Shown piece after piece: positions 1 through 10,253 of a stretch of DNA of 64,000 bases. The DNA is taken from the NCBI RefSeq assembly GCF_018476905.1, contig NZ_JAHCVK010000011.1:41534-105533 (forward strand), in the 5' to 3' direction. The position numbers and the translations under genes are program-made. This DNA comes from Geomobilimonas luticola (GTDB taxonomy: Bacteria; Desulfobacterota; Desulfuromonadia; Geobacterales; Geobacteraceae). A model generated the notes under the pieces. The model ran no database searches and was not told the DNA's origin. It saw only the letters and a list, made by a program, of their open reading frames with translations. The stretch's first letter is position 1. Each line of letters begins with the position of its first letter.

Positions 1-213
1 CCCGGTAATGATGACGACCGGGGCCAACAGGTTGAGGCGTATCAACCGTTCTTGTACGCCCTGCGGGACCTGTATCCGGTCGGGATCGGCAACGATCGGT
101 GCCAGCGTGCCGTCAAGGTCGAAGGCAAACAGTGTCGCGCGATCGACAAACCGGCGGAGTATCGTTCGGCCGGCATAGCTGAACAGGTAGGTCATCGGCG
201 TTTCCCTGGTCAT
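1..213 (-). CDS. otsB: Trehalose-6-phosphate phosphatase OtsB, N-terminal part (runs off the window)
   Basis: Only the first ~71 codons lie in the window; the gene continues past base 1. The translation begins [15 protein letters not shown] and contains the HAD phosphatase motif I, DLDGTLAPI, with the nucleophile Asp and the acid Asp two residues on. This is the catalytic start of OtsB, which removes phosphate from trehalose-6-phosphate to give trehalose. Its ATG at 213 overlaps the TGA of the upstream synthase gene (210-212) as ATGA, so the two enzymes are very likely translationally coupled. A second ATG at 195 is possible. Confidence 0.85.
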   Translation of the reverse strand, partial: MTRETPMTYLFSYAGRTILRRFVDRATLFAFDLDGTLAPIVADPDRIQVPQGVQERLIRLNLLAPVVIITG

Positions 214-2456
214 GAATTGTCACCGATGCGCACAGCCAGTCGTTCCCTCTGTCTGATGCGGGCGGCATCGAGCAGCATCCGGCCGGCCCAACGATAGACG
301 TTGAAATCGCGCACCATGGCACGCATGCTGCGCATCCGCTCCTGCTGTTCATACTCCGGCATGGTGAGTGCCTGATGGAGCGCCTCGGCAGTCTGTTCCA
401 CATGGTAGGGGTTGACGATGAGCGATTCGTGCAACTCGTGGGCAGCGCCGGTGAACTGGCTCAGCACCAGCACCCCCTGCTCATCATCCCGTGCAGCCAC
501 AAATTCCTTGGCAACAAGATTCATCCCGTCGTGGAGGCTGGTGACCATGCAGACCTGTGCTGACCGGTAATAGCGATTTACCTCTTCCGGTTCATGGTGC
601 TCAGCCTTGAGGATGATGGCCTGGCATCCTTCGCGGGAGAAGCGTCTGTTGATCCGCTCTGCCAGGGCATGCACCCTCGCTTCGAAAGACTGGTACTCCT
701 CCAGCGCCGAACGGCTTGGAGCCGCGATCTGGATCAAGGTGAAGTGCCCCACCAGTTCAGGGTGAAGCTCCAGCATCCGCTCGACTGCGGTAAAGCGTTC
801 AAGAATCCCCTTGGTGTAATCCATGCGGTCAACCCCGATTCCCAGCAGGTGACCGGCGGGGAGGCCGAGAGCAGCCAGCATCTCATATCTGGTCTGTTCA
901 ACCGGCGGCAGTGTCCCTTGCCAGGGAGGGGGCCACTGGATGGAGATCGGGTAGCTTTCCACCATGGTCAGCTGGCCCCGACGGGAGATCGTGGACGATT
1001 CGTGTTCGATACGGGTTTCCAGGTAGCGGTCCACCGTCTCTAGGAAATTCTTGCAGTGATAGGGGGTATGAAAACCGAGAATGGTGCTTCCCAGCATTCC
1101 CTTCAACAGTTCTTCCCGCCAGGGGCAAATGCCGAAGGATTCGGGGTTGGGCCAAGGGATGTGCCAGAAGGTTATAATGGTTGCCTTGGGAAGCGCCCTG
1201 CGGATCATCTCCGGCAGGAGCGCAAAATGGTAATCCTGCACGAGTACAACCGGATTTTCGCTGTCTGACTCCTTGACCACCGCATCGGCAAAGCGCTGGT
1301 TTATCCTGACGTACTCTCGCCAGTCGCTGGTGCGGAAGATGGGCCGCACATGGGCGATATGACACAGGGGCCAGAGCCCTTCGTTGGCGAAGCCGTAATA
1401 GTATCCCTCTTCCTCCTCCTTGGTGAGCCAGATCCGCCGAAGGTTGTACTCCTGGCTGTTGGGAGGCACTCTGACCCGGTCGTGGCTGTCCACTGTCTCG
1501 CGGTCGGCAGAACCGCCGCCGTGGGCGACCCATGTGCCGGAACAGGCCCGCATTACCGGTTCTACGGCAGTTACCAGGCCGCTGGCGGGGCGATGCACCT
1601 GGATTTCACCATCCTTTTTACTGTGAATGTACGGTTCGCGGTTTGAAACAACGATGATCCGTTCACCTGCCAGTTGTTGGTGCAGCAGCTTGCGGAGAGA
1701 ATCGGGGCTCCAGGTGATGGTGGCGTCATCGGCGAACCGGCGTTCCGCATCGAGTGTCCGCAGGAGAGACCGTAAATCTCCCACGAGCGGCTGTAATTCC
1801 GAAGCGACCGCCGGCTGGGAGAATGGTCTGAGAATTCCCTCACCCCGCAGCATGGCCCGTACGCCATCCATCCAGCCGCGCCAGCTGAGGTGGGCAACGA
1901 AAACCGTGATGACGGAAATGACAATCCCGAGCAGTGCAAAGAACACGATGACGTATTTGCGGGTATCTGCGCTGCGGCGTTCGACGAAGCTCATGTCGTG
2001 GATGAGGATCAGGGAGCCGTTATTGCCCATGGGATGAACGGCAACGTGAACTGCACCTTGGGGAAGCCGACGTAGTGAGCTGGACGCTTTATCCTGCGAT
2101 ACAACCGAGGAACAGCCGAGAGATTCGGGGAAGGTCGATGTGCGGTAGATCAGTTTGCCATTGCTGTCGCAAAAGCCGAGAGCCAGCAGACGCTCGTCCT
2201 GAATGGTCCGGAAGAGGAGGGAATTGATCTTGACTTTGTTCTCGTGCTGGAGAAGCTCCGCCAGAGGATCATGAAGGGTATTGGCAATGAGACTGGAGCG
2301 GATGTCCATATCACGCACTGCCCAGCGCAGGGTGAGCTTGTCCACCAGCGGCACTACCGCAAATGCCAGGAGCACCAAGGCTATGGCCAACGGGACGACG
2401 AAACGGAGGGAGAAATGCAGTGACCGGAGTGAAAAACCGGATTTGTAGTGCTTCAT
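210..2456 (-). CDS. otsA: Trehalose-6-phosphate synthase (GT20) with N-terminal membrane sensor-like module
   Basis: This 748-residue protein makes trehalose-6-phosphate from UDP-glucose (or another NDP-glucose) and glucose-6-phosphate. The GT20 catalytic domain runs from about residue 266 ([12 protein letters not shown]) to ~735, and has the family motif [15 protein letters not shown]. Typical OtsA is ~460-500 residues; here about 260 extra residues precede the enzyme. They comprise a membrane segment (~18-38), a putative periplasmic stretch, a second membrane segment (~168-190) and a short linker, laid out like a sensor kinase or chemoreceptor input domain. The gene follows a DUF389 gene by 20 bp and overlaps otsB by 4 bp. 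The synthase is therefore probably membrane-anchored, perhaps with activity tied to an envelope signal; that last point is inference. Confidence 0.92.
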   Translation of the reverse strand: MKHYKSGFSLRSLHFSLRFVVPLAIALVLLAFAVVPLVDKLTLRWAVRDMDIRSSLIANTLHDPLAELLQHENKVKINSLLFRTIQDERLLALGFCDSNGKLIYRTSTFPESLGCSSVVSQDKASSSLRRLPQGAVHVAVHPMGNNGSLILIHDMSFVERRSADTRKYVIVFFALLGIVISVITVFVAHLSWRGWMDGVRAMLRGEGILRPFSQPAVASELQPLVGDLRSLLRTLDAERRFADDATITWSPDSLRKLLHQQLAGERIIVVSNREPYIHSKKDGEIQVHRPASGLVTAVEPVMRACSGTWVAHGGGSADRETVDSHDRVRVPPNSQEYNLRRIWLTKEEEEGYYYGFANEGLWPLCHIAHVRPIFRTSDWREYVRINQRFADAVVKESDSENPVVLVQDYHFALLPEMIRRALPKATIITFWHIPWPNPESFGICPWREELLKGMLGSTILGFHTPYHCKNFLETVDRYLETRIEHESSTISRRGQLTMVESYPISIQWPPPWQGTLPPVEQTRYEMLAALGLPAGHLLGIGVDRMDYTKGILERFTAVERMLELHPELVGHFTLIQIAAPSRSALEEYQSFEARVHALAERINRRFSREGCQAIILKAEHHEPEEVNRYYRSAQVCMVTSLHDGMNLVAKEFVAARDDEQGVLVLSQFTGAAHELHESLIVNPYHVEQTAEALHQALTMPEYEQQERMRSMRAMVRDFNVYRWAGRMLLDAARIRQRERLAVRIGDNS

Positions 2457-2476
2457 TGAGCCTCCCCTGAACGGTT

Positions 2477-4072
2477 TCAGCGCCGAACGATACGGAGCGT
2501 CACTCCTGGAGATTCTGTTGCAGAGTGTGCTGACCGAATCACAATCGAACGTTCGGGCACTTCCTGTCCCTCAATCAGGTGATGTTTAACGGTTTCAAGC
2601 CGTCTGTCATTTTTCCTGGTTGATGACTCCAATACGAACCGGAATGCCCTACTCCCTCCAGGTAACTCTTTGATCAGTGCCAGCGTGGCTGTACTGACCG
2701 GAGTCAATGCTCCGGTGCTGTCAAATAACAGGGGCGGCAGCAGTGGAACAGTTTTCACTGTCAGGGCGACAGGCAGATCCAATGACCGTTCCAGCTGCCT
2801 GGTCAGGAGCAGCTTTTCATCATCCTCTACCGGATAATCACGTTTTAGTGTTGTTGATACCAGTATCGATTCGTTACCACTGGCGAAGGTAAGTTGGGTA
2901 TCCGATACCGGAAACGGTGTGAGTGCCTCCGTCAACTCGCGTTGTACGTTCATGATCATCTGTTCGACTTTGCCCTTGATCTGTGCAGAAGAGTCGGTCC
3001 GAGGTATTGTGGAAGTACTTCCTGCCAGGAGACTCAATGCGCTTGGCTGCTTGTCCACCTCTCCCGATGCAACAATTATCTGTTCCAACCTGACATCCAC
3101 CGGACGTTTGAAGGCATCGGTCAGTTCCTTCTCCATCTTCAGCTCTGACGGTTTGTCAATGAACTTCACCGTATTGACTGAGGCCCTTATCAGTATCTTT
3201 TCGTCATGTTGCTGGTAGTCATAGCTAGTCATGCGTGAAGTCAACTCTTTATTCAGGTTCAGTTTCAGGACCCTTTCGATTCGTTTTTTCTCTTTGACCT
3301 TGGTAAGATCCGCCACCAAGGTATATGCAAGCGGTATGGAAATCAGCGTCAGCAGGCCGGCAATAATCATAAGTCGTTTACGGGGAGAATACTGGACCGT
3401 TTCCAGATGACTAGTCCGAAAGCCGAGGGTAAAAAAGACAAGATCCGAGGTCAGAACAATAGCCACAAAGTTGGTGAAAAAGAGCAGGAATCCGCCCATG
3501 GCTAACGTCAACTGTCCGGTGCCGAGACCGTAACCAGTCACGCTGAGTGGTGGAATTACCGCCGTGGCGATTGCTACGCCGGTAGACGTAATCAGATAAT
3601 TTCTCTTGGTGCAGAGGGCAATGGCACCTACTGTGCCTGAGAGCACTGCCACAAGCAGGTCGAAAATATTGGGGCGCACCCGTGTCAGTATCTCAGCAGT
3701 CGGTTCCTTCAAAGGCGAAATAAAGCTGACTATAGTGCAGGCCACTATCGTCACCGCTACGCTGATGGCAATGGTTTTAAATGCGCGCCGAGCAAGGGAA
3801 ATATCCCCGATTGTGAAAGCCAATCCTGATGATATGATCGGTCCCATCAGTGGGGAGATCAGCATTGCGCCAATGACTACCGCGATGCTGTTGGTCAACA
3901 GACCTAGCAGGGCAATCAGGCTCGCAAACATCAGCATGCTGTAGTATATCCAGGAACGATCGACGCCTGTGGCAACCTCTTTGATAACCGCACGGTGATT
4001 GACCATATCAGTTTTTATGGCCAGATAAGCGCTCAGTTTTTTTAGGTAATAGCTGACAAGGGTCTTGTTCAC
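2477..4072 (-). CDS. DUF389 / TIGR00341-type hydrophobic membrane protein
   Basis: The 531-residue protein has an N-terminal block of hydrophobic helices (SLIALLGLLTNSIAVVIGAMLISPLMGPI is diagnostic of the DUF389 family) followed by a soluble C-terminal half of about 260 residues. DUF389 proteins are polytopic inner-membrane proteins with no established function. I start it at the GTG at 4072, which has a GGAG eight bases upstream and lies just after the stop of the upstream gene. The open frame extends to an ATG at 4138, but that start would overlap the GH15 gene by 44 bp. It sits inside the trehalose/osmotic operon, which hints at a stress-related role. Confidence 0.85.
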   Translation of the reverse strand: MNKTLVSYYLKKLSAYLAIKTDMVNHRAVIKEVATGVDRSWIYYSMLMFASLIALLGLLTNSIAVVIGAMLISPLMGPIISSGLAFTIGDISLARRAFKTIAISVAVTIVACTIVSFISPLKEPTAEILTRVRPNIFDLLVAVLSGTVGAIALCTKRNYLITSTGVAIATAVIPPLSVTGYGLGTGQLTLAMGGFLLFFTNFVAIVLTSDLVFFTLGFRTSHLETVQYSPRKRLMIIAGLLTLISIPLAYTLVADLTKVKEKKRIERVLKLNLNKELTSRMTSYDYQQHDEKILIRASVNTVKFIDKPSELKMEKELTDAFKRPVDVRLEQIIVASGEVDKQPSALSLLAGSTSTIPRTDSSAQIKGKVEQMIMNVQRELTEALTPFPVSDTQLTFASGNESILVSTTLKRDYPVEDDEKLLLTRQLERSLDLPVALTVKTVPLLPPLLFDSTGALTPVSTATLALIKELPGGSRAFRFVLESSTRKNDRRLETVKHHLIEGQEVPERSIVIRSAHSATESPGVTLRIVRR

Positions 4073-4094
4073 GATGTGCGCTCCATAGCCGTTT

Positions 4095-5885
4095 TCAGAA
4101 TGCAGAGTCCCAACGCTTGCTGAGACGGATGGCGGCATTGATCAGGCCGACCATGCTGTAGGTCTGGACAAAGTTGCCCCACTGCTCGCCGGTCCGGACA
4201 TCAATGTGCTCGGCAATGAGGCCGTGGCGGTTATGGCGTGCCAACAGGTTCTCGAACAGTAGTCGGGCTTCTTCGCTGCGGCCCAGTGCCACAAGGGCGT
4301 AGATATACCAGTAGGTACAGACGATAAATGCGTTCTCGGGGGTGCCGAAGTCATCCTGCTCGACATAACGGAAAATATAGTCACCCTGGCGCAGTTCCCG
4401 TTCGATCGCTGCGACAGTCGAGGCGAAGCGGCAATCGTCTGCAGCAAGAAAACCCACGTCATGCATCAGCAGCAGGCTGGCGTCCAGGCTATCCCCCTCG
4501 AATGCGGCGGTGAAGGCTTTTTTCTGCTCATTCCAGGCCCGTCTGCAGATGGTGGCGTGGATCAGTTCCGCCTGTGCCTTCCAGTAGATCGTGCGCTCCG
4601 TGAGGTGGAGACGGTCAGCGATCCTCGACAGGCGATCGCAGGCTGCCCAGCACATGATGCTGGAAAAAGTGTGAATCCGTTTGGTTCCACGTAACTCCCA
4701 CAACCCCGCATCCGGCTGGTCATGAACCTGAATGGCTGTTTCTCCGAGCGGTTCAAGTCGATGGAAGAGTGCTGCGTCCCCCCGCTGCACGAGCCGCTGG
4801 TCGAAGAAAACATGGGTTACCGCAAGAATCGCCGAACCGTAGACATCGTGCTGGATCTGTTCATATGCCTGGTTCCCCACCCGGACCGGCCCCATACCAC
4901 GGTAGCCGTCGAGTGTCTCGACCTCTCTTTCCGCCAGGTGCCCCTGTCCATCGATGCCATAAACCGGTTGAATCCGTCCACCAGGGGCGCCAGCGACAAT
5001 GTTGACCAGATACCTGAGATAGCGTTCCATCGTGTGGGTCGTACCGAGACGATTCAGGGCGTTGACCACGAAATAGGCATCACGAAGCCAGCAGTGCCGG
5101 TAATCCCAGTTCCGCCCGGAGTTCGGTGCTTCGGGGACTGATGTGGTCATGGCCGCAATTATGGCCCCGGTATCATCGAAGGTGTTGAGTTTCAAGGTAA
5201 TGGCAGCGCGGATGACTTCGTCCTGCCACTCAAAGGGGACGCCCAGGTCTCGCACCCATTCATGCCAGTACGCAAGCGTCTCGTCGAGAAACCGGCGTGA
5301 CAGTTCATGAATAGCTTCCGGAATCGTTTCATCCGGCCCGAAGATAAGAGTCAGTCGGTCTTCCAGGAAAAACGGAAGTTCCTGAACGATGGTGGTAATG
5401 GAGGCATCGGTCGTGAGACGCATGACCCAGTCGGGGGATACGTAACGGATATGGTGACTGCCGTAGGTGCGATCACATGCTTCCCGGCCATAATCGTAGA
5501 CAGGACGGATTCGGATCCTGATGCGGGGGGTTCCCTGTCGGCGGTGAATCTGTCTGATCAGCATCATGGGGGTGAACATCCGCCGGTGTTGTCGAAAACG
5601 GGGGGCGAAATCGGTGAGTTCGACCACACCCCCCTGGGCGTCGGTAAGGCGTGTGACCAGCACGGCGGAGTTGGGCAGATAGCGTTGTTCGGTCTTGATC
5701 TGATCAACAAGCTCGATGGCGCAATAACCTTTCTCCGATCCCGTTTGGTGTCCCTGCAGCAGGGAGCAGAATGCCGGGTCGCCATCAAAGCGGGGCAGGC
5801 AGTACCAGACGATCTTACCAGTGGAATCGATCAAGGCGCCGACCTGACAGTTGCCGATAAGGGCCAGATCAAGGGAATTGGTCAT
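4095..5885 (-). CDS. Glycoside hydrolase family 15 protein (glucoamylase/trehalase-like)
   Basis: The 596-residue product has the bacterial GH15 layout. An N-terminal beta-sandwich begins IGNCQVGALID..GKIVWYCLPRFD. It is followed by an (alpha/alpha)6 barrel with NWDYRHCWLRDA at about 259-270 and the C-terminal GEQWGNF motif (~566-572), whose Glu is the usual catalytic base. Family members hydrolyse terminal alpha-glucosidic bonds; several bacterial members are trehalases. Given otsA and otsB in the same operon, trehalose turnover is the likeliest role, although glucan hydrolysis cannot be excluded. The start overlaps the end of the MscS gene by 17 bp. Confidence 0.88.
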   Translation of the reverse strand: MTNSLDLALIGNCQVGALIDSTGKIVWYCLPRFDGDPAFCSLLQGHQTGSEKGYCAIELVDQIKTEQRYLPNSAVLVTRLTDAQGGVVELTDFAPRFRQHRRMFTPMMLIRQIHRRQGTPRIRIRIRPVYDYGREACDRTYGSHHIRYVSPDWVMRLTTDASITTIVQELPFFLEDRLTLIFGPDETIPEAIHELSRRFLDETLAYWHEWVRDLGVPFEWQDEVIRAAITLKLNTFDDTGAIIAAMTTSVPEAPNSGRNWDYRHCWLRDAYFVVNALNRLGTTHTMERYLRYLVNIVAGAPGGRIQPVYGIDGQGHLAEREVETLDGYRGMGPVRVGNQAYEQIQHDVYGSAILAVTHVFFDQRLVQRGDAALFHRLEPLGETAIQVHDQPDAGLWELRGTKRIHTFSSIMCWAACDRLSRIADRLHLTERTIYWKAQAELIHATICRRAWNEQKKAFTAAFEGDSLDASLLLMHDVGFLAADDCRFASTVAAIERELRQGDYIFRYVEQDDFGTPENAFIVCTYWYIYALVALGRSEEARLLFENLLARHNRHGLIAEHIDVRTGEQWGNFVQTYSMVGLINAAIRLSKRWDSAF

Positions 5886-6786
5886 TGTCTAACTCCTGTT
5901 TGGGTAGTGGGACGTTCTGGTCATTGTGGCGGTTACCCAGAATGTGAATATCCCGCCGGGGATAGGGTATCTCCACGCCGTGTTCGGCAAACGTACGGTA
6001 GATGGCGAAATTGAGGACGCTCGTAAGGAGCCCCCGGCGGTGGATGAGGGTGGTGCTCCAGACCCGGAGTTCGAAGCAGAGCCCACTGTCGCCGAACTCC
6101 ATCAGCCGCACGCCCGGTGCCGGCTTCTCCAGCACATCGGGATTCCCGGCTGCAACCTCCAGGAGCAACCGCTCGACGAGCCCGACGTCGCTGCCGTAGG
6201 CGACGCTCACGGGAATCCGGAACCTGACCCTCCGTTCATTGTGACTCCAGTTTACCACGTTCTCGGTGATGAACTTCGAGTTGGGCACGATGATGGTGAT
6301 GTTGTCATTGGTCACGACTGTCGTGCTCCTGCCGCCGATGCGTACCACGTCTCCCTCCACGTTTCCCACCACGATCCGGTCCCCTGCCTTGATGGGTCGC
6401 TCGAAGAGAATGATGATGCCACTGATGAAGTTGTTGACGATGTTCTGGAGACCGAAGCCGAGGCCGATGCCAACGGCGCCGGCCAGGACATTGAGGGCGG
6501 TGAGGTCGATGCCGGCCGTCTGCAGGATGACAACGAAGCCGATGGCGATGACGGTGTAGCGGATGATGGAGCCGGTGGCTTGGCGGGCGCCAAGCTCCAT
6601 CCGCGTGCGGTTGAGGAACTGCTCCACGGTCCAGGTCCGGAGTTTGCCCGACAGGTAGAAGAGGAGCGCCACCAGCACCACGAGTTGGATGATGGCCCAG
6701 AGTGTCACCGGCGACCCCCCGAGCTTCAGGATGGGGATTTCGAGAAACCCTCGGGTTTTTTCGAGCATATCGCGAAGTGTTTCCAT
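5869..6786 (-). CDS. MscS-family mechanosensitive ion channel
   Basis: This 305-residue protein has two to three N-terminal membrane helices, then the pore helix and beta domain typical of MscS (GLGFGLQNIVNNFISGI, followed by ERPIKAGDRIVVG and a Gly-rich GGRSTTV). The length is close to E. coli MscS (286). Such channels open under membrane tension to release solutes during hypo-osmotic shock. It lies 12 bp downstream of an SLC13-type permease and overlaps the GH15 gene, so solute release and trehalose metabolism are co-transcribed. The ATG at 6786 has an AGGAGGTGC ribosome site just upstream. Confidence 0.9.
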   Translation of the reverse strand: METLRDMLEKTRGFLEIPILKLGGSPVTLWAIIQLVVLVALLFYLSGKLRTWTVEQFLNRTRMELGARQATGSIIRYTVIAIGFVVILQTAGIDLTALNVLAGAVGIGLGFGLQNIVNNFISGIIILFERPIKAGDRIVVGNVEGDVVRIGGRSTTVVTNDNITIIVPNSKFITENVVNWSHNERRVRFRIPVSVAYGSDVGLVERLLLEVAAGNPDVLEKPAPGVRLMEFGDSGLCFELRVWSTTLIHRRGLLTSVLNFAIYRTFAEHGVEIPYPRRDIHILGNRHNDQNVPLPKQELDNDQFP

Positions 6787-6798
6787 TGCACCTCCTGT

Positions 6799-8565
6799 TC
6801 AGAACGGCCAGAAACGGGGTATGAAGATCGTGGCCAGCACCCAGAAGAGGATGTTGAGCGGTGTGCCTACCCGAAGAAAATCCGCATAACGGAACTGTCC
6901 CGGACCATAAATGAGGGTGTTGGTCTGGTAGCCCACCGGGGTCATGAAACTGGCCGAAGCGGCGAAGGCGATAGCCATGAGCAAGGGACGGGAATCGACC
7001 CCGTATGACTCGGCGGTGGCGATGGCGATGGGGGCCAGCATGGCCGCCGTGGCATTGTTAGACATCATCTCGGTGAACAACGAGGTGGCCAGATAGAAGG
7101 CAGACACCAGGGCCACAGGGCCTAAATTCCCCACCGTTTCGACCAGATAGCCGGCCAGAAGCATCGCAGCGCCGCTCTTCTCAAGGGCCGTTCCCAGGGT
7201 AATGACCCCACCCAGGAGGAAGATGACCTGCCAGTTGATGGCTCCGTATGCCTCCTCACGGGTCAGGCAGCGGGTCAGCACCATGAGGATGCAGCCGACG
7301 ATGGCGCCCGCCACGATCGGGACGATGCCCGTCGCGGCGGCGGCCACCACTGCGGCCACGATAGTAACGGCCGTCGCCATACGGCTCTTGCGGAATACGG
7401 GAAGTCCCACCTGGGAAACAAGAACGAACGTCTTGTCCTCCCAGAGCTGGTCCAGGTGGTTCTCCTCAACCTCGAACAGGAGCACGTCGCCGGCCCGAAG
7501 CGGCATGGTATCCAGATCGTCACGCATCACCTGCCCCCGGTGCCGGACCGCCAGGGCGGAGAGACCGTAGCGGGAACGGAACCGGGCCTGCCTGAGGCTC
7601 CTGCCATCGAGGGTTGACCCCCGGGCCACCACCGCTTCCACCAGAACGGCATCCTCTCCGGCTTTGCGACCTGTCTCGTGGCGCAGGGAAATGCCGCGCC
7701 GGTCCTTGAGCTTGTGGAAATTCTCCAGGTCGCAGCGTACTTTCAGATGATCTCCCGCCTGGAGAACGATCCGGTCGCCAGGTTCCTCAATCAGTCTCCC
7801 GTTCCGGAATACCTCGACGCTGCGGATCGAGAGGTCGCGCAAAAGCGGCGACTCGGCCAGCACCTTCCCCACAGAACGGGCCTCCGGCTCCAGAATGATC
7901 TCGGTAAGATAGTCGCCTATGCCGAAGAGCTTCCGCAGATCTTCCTCCCCCTTGCGCGCGGGGATGAGCCGCACGCCGATCAGAAACATGTAGGCGCTTC
8001 CGGCTCCGAAGAAGATGAGGCCGAGGCCCGTCATCTCGAACATGCCGAAGGGTTCGAGACCGTGCCGCCCGGCAATGGAGGAAACGAGAATGTTTGTGGA
8101 AGTGCCGATGAGGGTGCAGACCCCGCCGAACATGGAGGCGAAGGAAAGGGGCATGAGGAGCCGCCCCGCAGCTGTCCCGGTATCGCGTGCCACCCCCAGG
8201 GCGATGGGGAGAAAGATGGCTACTGCCGCCGTGTTGTTGATGAAGGCGGAGAGGACCCCCACCGTCAGCATCATCACCGCCAGCACCAGCCAGAAGCTTA
8301 CAGCCCCGAGCCGGGTCATAATCGTTCCAAGGAGGTTCACCGCTCCGGTTTTGAAGAGTCCCGCCGAGAGGACGAACATTGCCCCCACGGTGATGGTGGC
8401 CGGGTTGCTGAAGCCGCTGACGGCCTCCTGAGGCGTGATTATGCCTGAGAGCAGCATGGTGGCCATCAGTACCAGGGCCGTCAGGTCCACCGGCAGACGC
8501 TCGGTTGCAAACAGGATCACGGCAGATGCCACGAGCCCGAGAACAATAATTATTTCAACAGTCAC
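6799..8565 (-). CDS. SLC13-family (sodium/anion symporter-like) permease with TrkA-C domains
   Basis: The 588-residue membrane protein carries two SLC13-like halves. [15 protein letters not shown] followed by [13 protein letters not shown] is the first Asn/Thr-rich re-entrant signature, and [15 protein letters not shown] near the C-terminus is the second. Between them (about residues 205-380) are two soluble RCK_C/TrkA-C modules ([14 protein letters not shown]... and [19 protein letters not shown]). Related proteins transport sulfate or dicarboxylates; the substrate here is not determinable. It is the first gene of the leftward operon that continues through MscS, GH15, DUF389, otsA and otsB, and is divergent from the TPR gene. 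Confidence 0.87.
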   Translation of the reverse strand: MTVEIIIVLGLVASAVILFATERLPVDLTALVLMATMLLSGIITPQEAVSGFSNPATITVGAMFVLSAGLFKTGAVNLLGTIMTRLGAVSFWLVLAVMMLTVGVLSAFINNTAAVAIFLPIALGVARDTGTAAGRLLMPLSFASMFGGVCTLIGTSTNILVSSIAGRHGLEPFGMFEMTGLGLIFFGAGSAYMFLIGVRLIPARKGEEDLRKLFGIGDYLTEIILEPEARSVGKVLAESPLLRDLSIRSVEVFRNGRLIEEPGDRIVLQAGDHLKVRCDLENFHKLKDRRGISLRHETGRKAGEDAVLVEAVVARGSTLDGRSLRQARFRSRYGLSALAVRHRGQVMRDDLDTMPLRAGDVLLFEVEENHLDQLWEDKTFVLVSQVGLPVFRKSRMATAVTIVAAVVAAAATGIVPIVAGAIVGCILMVLTRCLTREEAYGAINWQVIFLLGGVITLGTALEKSGAAMLLAGYLVETVGNLGPVALVSAFYLATSLFTEMMSNNATAAMLAPIAIATAESYGVDSRPLLMAIAFAASASFMTPVGYQTNTLIYGPGQFRYADFLRVGTPLNILFWVLATIFIPRFWPF

Positions 8566-8779
8566 CCGCTTCCCTCCGTCTGGATTGCTTCAAGCATATC
8601 GCCCTGCAACGCCAGCATCCCATTACCTTCCAACGGATACTCAATTCCATTCCAGAATTGTACACGAATTCCTGTTTTCTGCCTGCTCCGGGTTAGTTAA
8701 CCGGTTGCGGTTCTGCTGGCAATGACTACCCCTTTCTGGTATAGTTTTGCCCATACTTGTACTGATCACGGAGGGTGCG
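8566..8779. promoter_or_regulatory. Divergent intergenic region, presumed promoters for the permease operon and the TPR gene
   Basis: These 214 bases separate a leftward operon from a rightward gene, so at least two promoters must lie here. I see an AT-rich patch with TATAGT near 8739, but no convincing -35/-10 pair at standard spacing. Confidence 0.4.
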
Positions 8780-9574
8780 ATGGCTACGACGTTTGACGAA
8801 TACCTGGCGCAGGGGATAACCTGCCTGGAGGCGGGTGATCATGAAGGAGCTGCTGCGGCGTTTGGCAGTTGCATCCAGCTGGAGCCGTCCAACCCGGAGG
8901 GGCACTTCAATCTGGGGGATGCCCTGTCTGCCGCCGAGAAGCCGGAAGAGTCCATAGCAGCATACGAAAGGGGGCTCAAACTTGCACCGGAGGATACTGA
9001 GGCCCTGACGGCCCTCGGCGACCTTTATTTCGAGCTGGGGCGGCACAAGGAGGCCCTCAAGGTCTACAAGCGCATTACCGACATTGCGCCGAAGGACGCC
9101 GACGGCTATGTGAATATCGGCCTGGTCTATAATAGCATGGAACGGGGTGAAGATGCGATCAAGGCCTATAACAAGGCGCTGGAGATGGATCCCGCCAACG
9201 TCTTTGCCTACAACGCCCTCGGCGACGCCTGGTACGGTCTGGGGGATCGGGAGAAGGCCGTTGCCGCCTACCGGAAGGGGATCGAGATCGATCCGGAGGA
9301 CGCGGCGGCCCGTTTCAACCTGGGTGAACTGTACTATGACCTGGGTGATTTCGATGAGGCGGAGAAGGAGTGTCTGGAGGCGATCCGTCTCGACCCCCAC
9401 TTCACCCTGGCCTATCTCACTCTGGGAAGCCTTTACATGGACCAGGAGCACGTTAAGGACGCCATCAAGTACCTGGAGCTCTACCTGAAAATGGAGACCT
9501 CACCCCAGGCAGCCGACATGGTGGCGGAGGTGAAGGCGGTGGTGGAGGGGCTGAAGGAAGAGTTGAAAGGGTAG
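8780..9574 (+). CDS. Tetratricopeptide repeat protein
   Basis: The 264-residue protein is built almost entirely of TPR units of about 34 residues, with consensus positions such as PEGHFNLGDALSAAEKPEESIAAYERGLKLAPED and AYNALGDAWYGLGDREKAVAAYRKGIEIDPED repeated about seven times. There is no signal peptide or enzymatic domain, so it is probably a cytoplasmic scaffold for protein-protein contacts. The chosen ATG (8780) has GGAGGG four bases upstream; an earlier in-frame ATG at 8747 lacks a ribosome site. A strong terminator follows directly. Confidence 0.88.
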   Translation: MATTFDEYLAQGITCLEAGDHEGAAAAFGSCIQLEPSNPEGHFNLGDALSAAEKPEESIAAYERGLKLAPEDTEALTALGDLYFELGRHKEALKVYKRITDIAPKDADGYVNIGLVYNSMERGEDAIKAYNKALEMDPANVFAYNALGDAWYGLGDREKAVAAYRKGIEIDPEDAAARFNLGELYYDLGDFDEAEKECLEAIRLDPHFTLAYLTLGSLYMDQEHVKDAIKYLELYLKMETSPQAADMVAEVKAVVEGLKEELKG

Positions 9575-9594
9575 GAAGATGGAGACGACACGAA

Positions 9595-9625
9595 GGGGGG
9601 CCGGAATCCGGCCCCCCCTTTTTTT
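9595..9625 (+). terminator. Rho-independent terminator after the TPR gene
   Basis: A perfect 10-bp GC stem (GGGGGGCCGG / CCGGCCCCCC) with a three-base loop is followed by seven T residues. It starts 20 bp after the TPR stop codon. Confidence 0.93.
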
Positions 9626-9657
9626 AGGCATGCGGTCAAGGCTCGCGGCAGGTGCCG

Positions 9658-10005
9658 CTAATCGACCACGTTCCCCTTGGTTTCGATATCGAAGATTTCA
9701 ATGATGGATTTCGGCGTGTAGGGGCAGGTCCTGGCCCCTTTCTCACCATTCCACTCGATGAGATGTTCCCCGGCTTTCTGGGTCTTCATGACCCGTTTGC
9801 CGCAGACTTTTTCAAGCCGCTCCCACATCTGTTCCGTGGAGAGCAGCTCGTACCCCCCCACCTCCCTGTTCTGTCCCGCGTTTTCCAAGAACCGGTCGAT
9901 GAGGTCATAGTCGAGGAAGTCTTCCTCCTTGCGCCACCAGCTGATGAACTGCATGTCGGCCGTGCGCTCGTTCTTGATGGTTTTGGCGATCTCGGTGGTT
10001 GTCAT
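9658..10005 (-). CDS. Conserved hypothetical protein, 115 residues
   Basis: I do not recognise a domain. The product (MTTTEIAKTIKNERTADMQF...) is soluble, charged, and has two Cys residues (VCGKR and TCPYTPKS) too far apart for a standard zinc knuckle. The ATG at 10005 is preceded by GGGGGAGGG six bases away and is preferred over an ATG 48 bases upstream. It converges on the TPR gene across the shared terminator region. The aromatic-rich motif FISWWRKEEDFLDYDLIDRFLE suggests a folded helical domain. Confidence 0.7.
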   Translation of the reverse strand: MTTTEIAKTIKNERTADMQFISWWRKEEDFLDYDLIDRFLENAGQNREVGGYELLSTEQMWERLEKVCGKRVMKTQKAGEHLIEWNGEKGARTCPYTPKSIIEIFDIETKGNVVD

Positions 10006-10253
10006 GGCATCCCTCCCCCTTTCCTGCTGACCATTGGGTGTCCTACCTGCCATTATTATATCCCTGTTTTAGTAGTGCCGCAACTTGTGCAGGGTCGTGT
10101 CAACCCGCTCCAGATACGGGACAATCGGGATGCATGCTGTGTTGCGGGAAGAGGGGATTCCCCTTCCTCCAGAGGAAAAAAATTGCCCGGAGCCTTTGCA
10201 TGTGAGATATTCGGGGATATTATTATGGCACGACAACAAAAGGAGGAACGTCA

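Noticed and set aside
5926..7008. A 360-codon plus-strand frame opposite mscS
   Set aside because: Acidic low-complexity shadow of a clear MscS gene.
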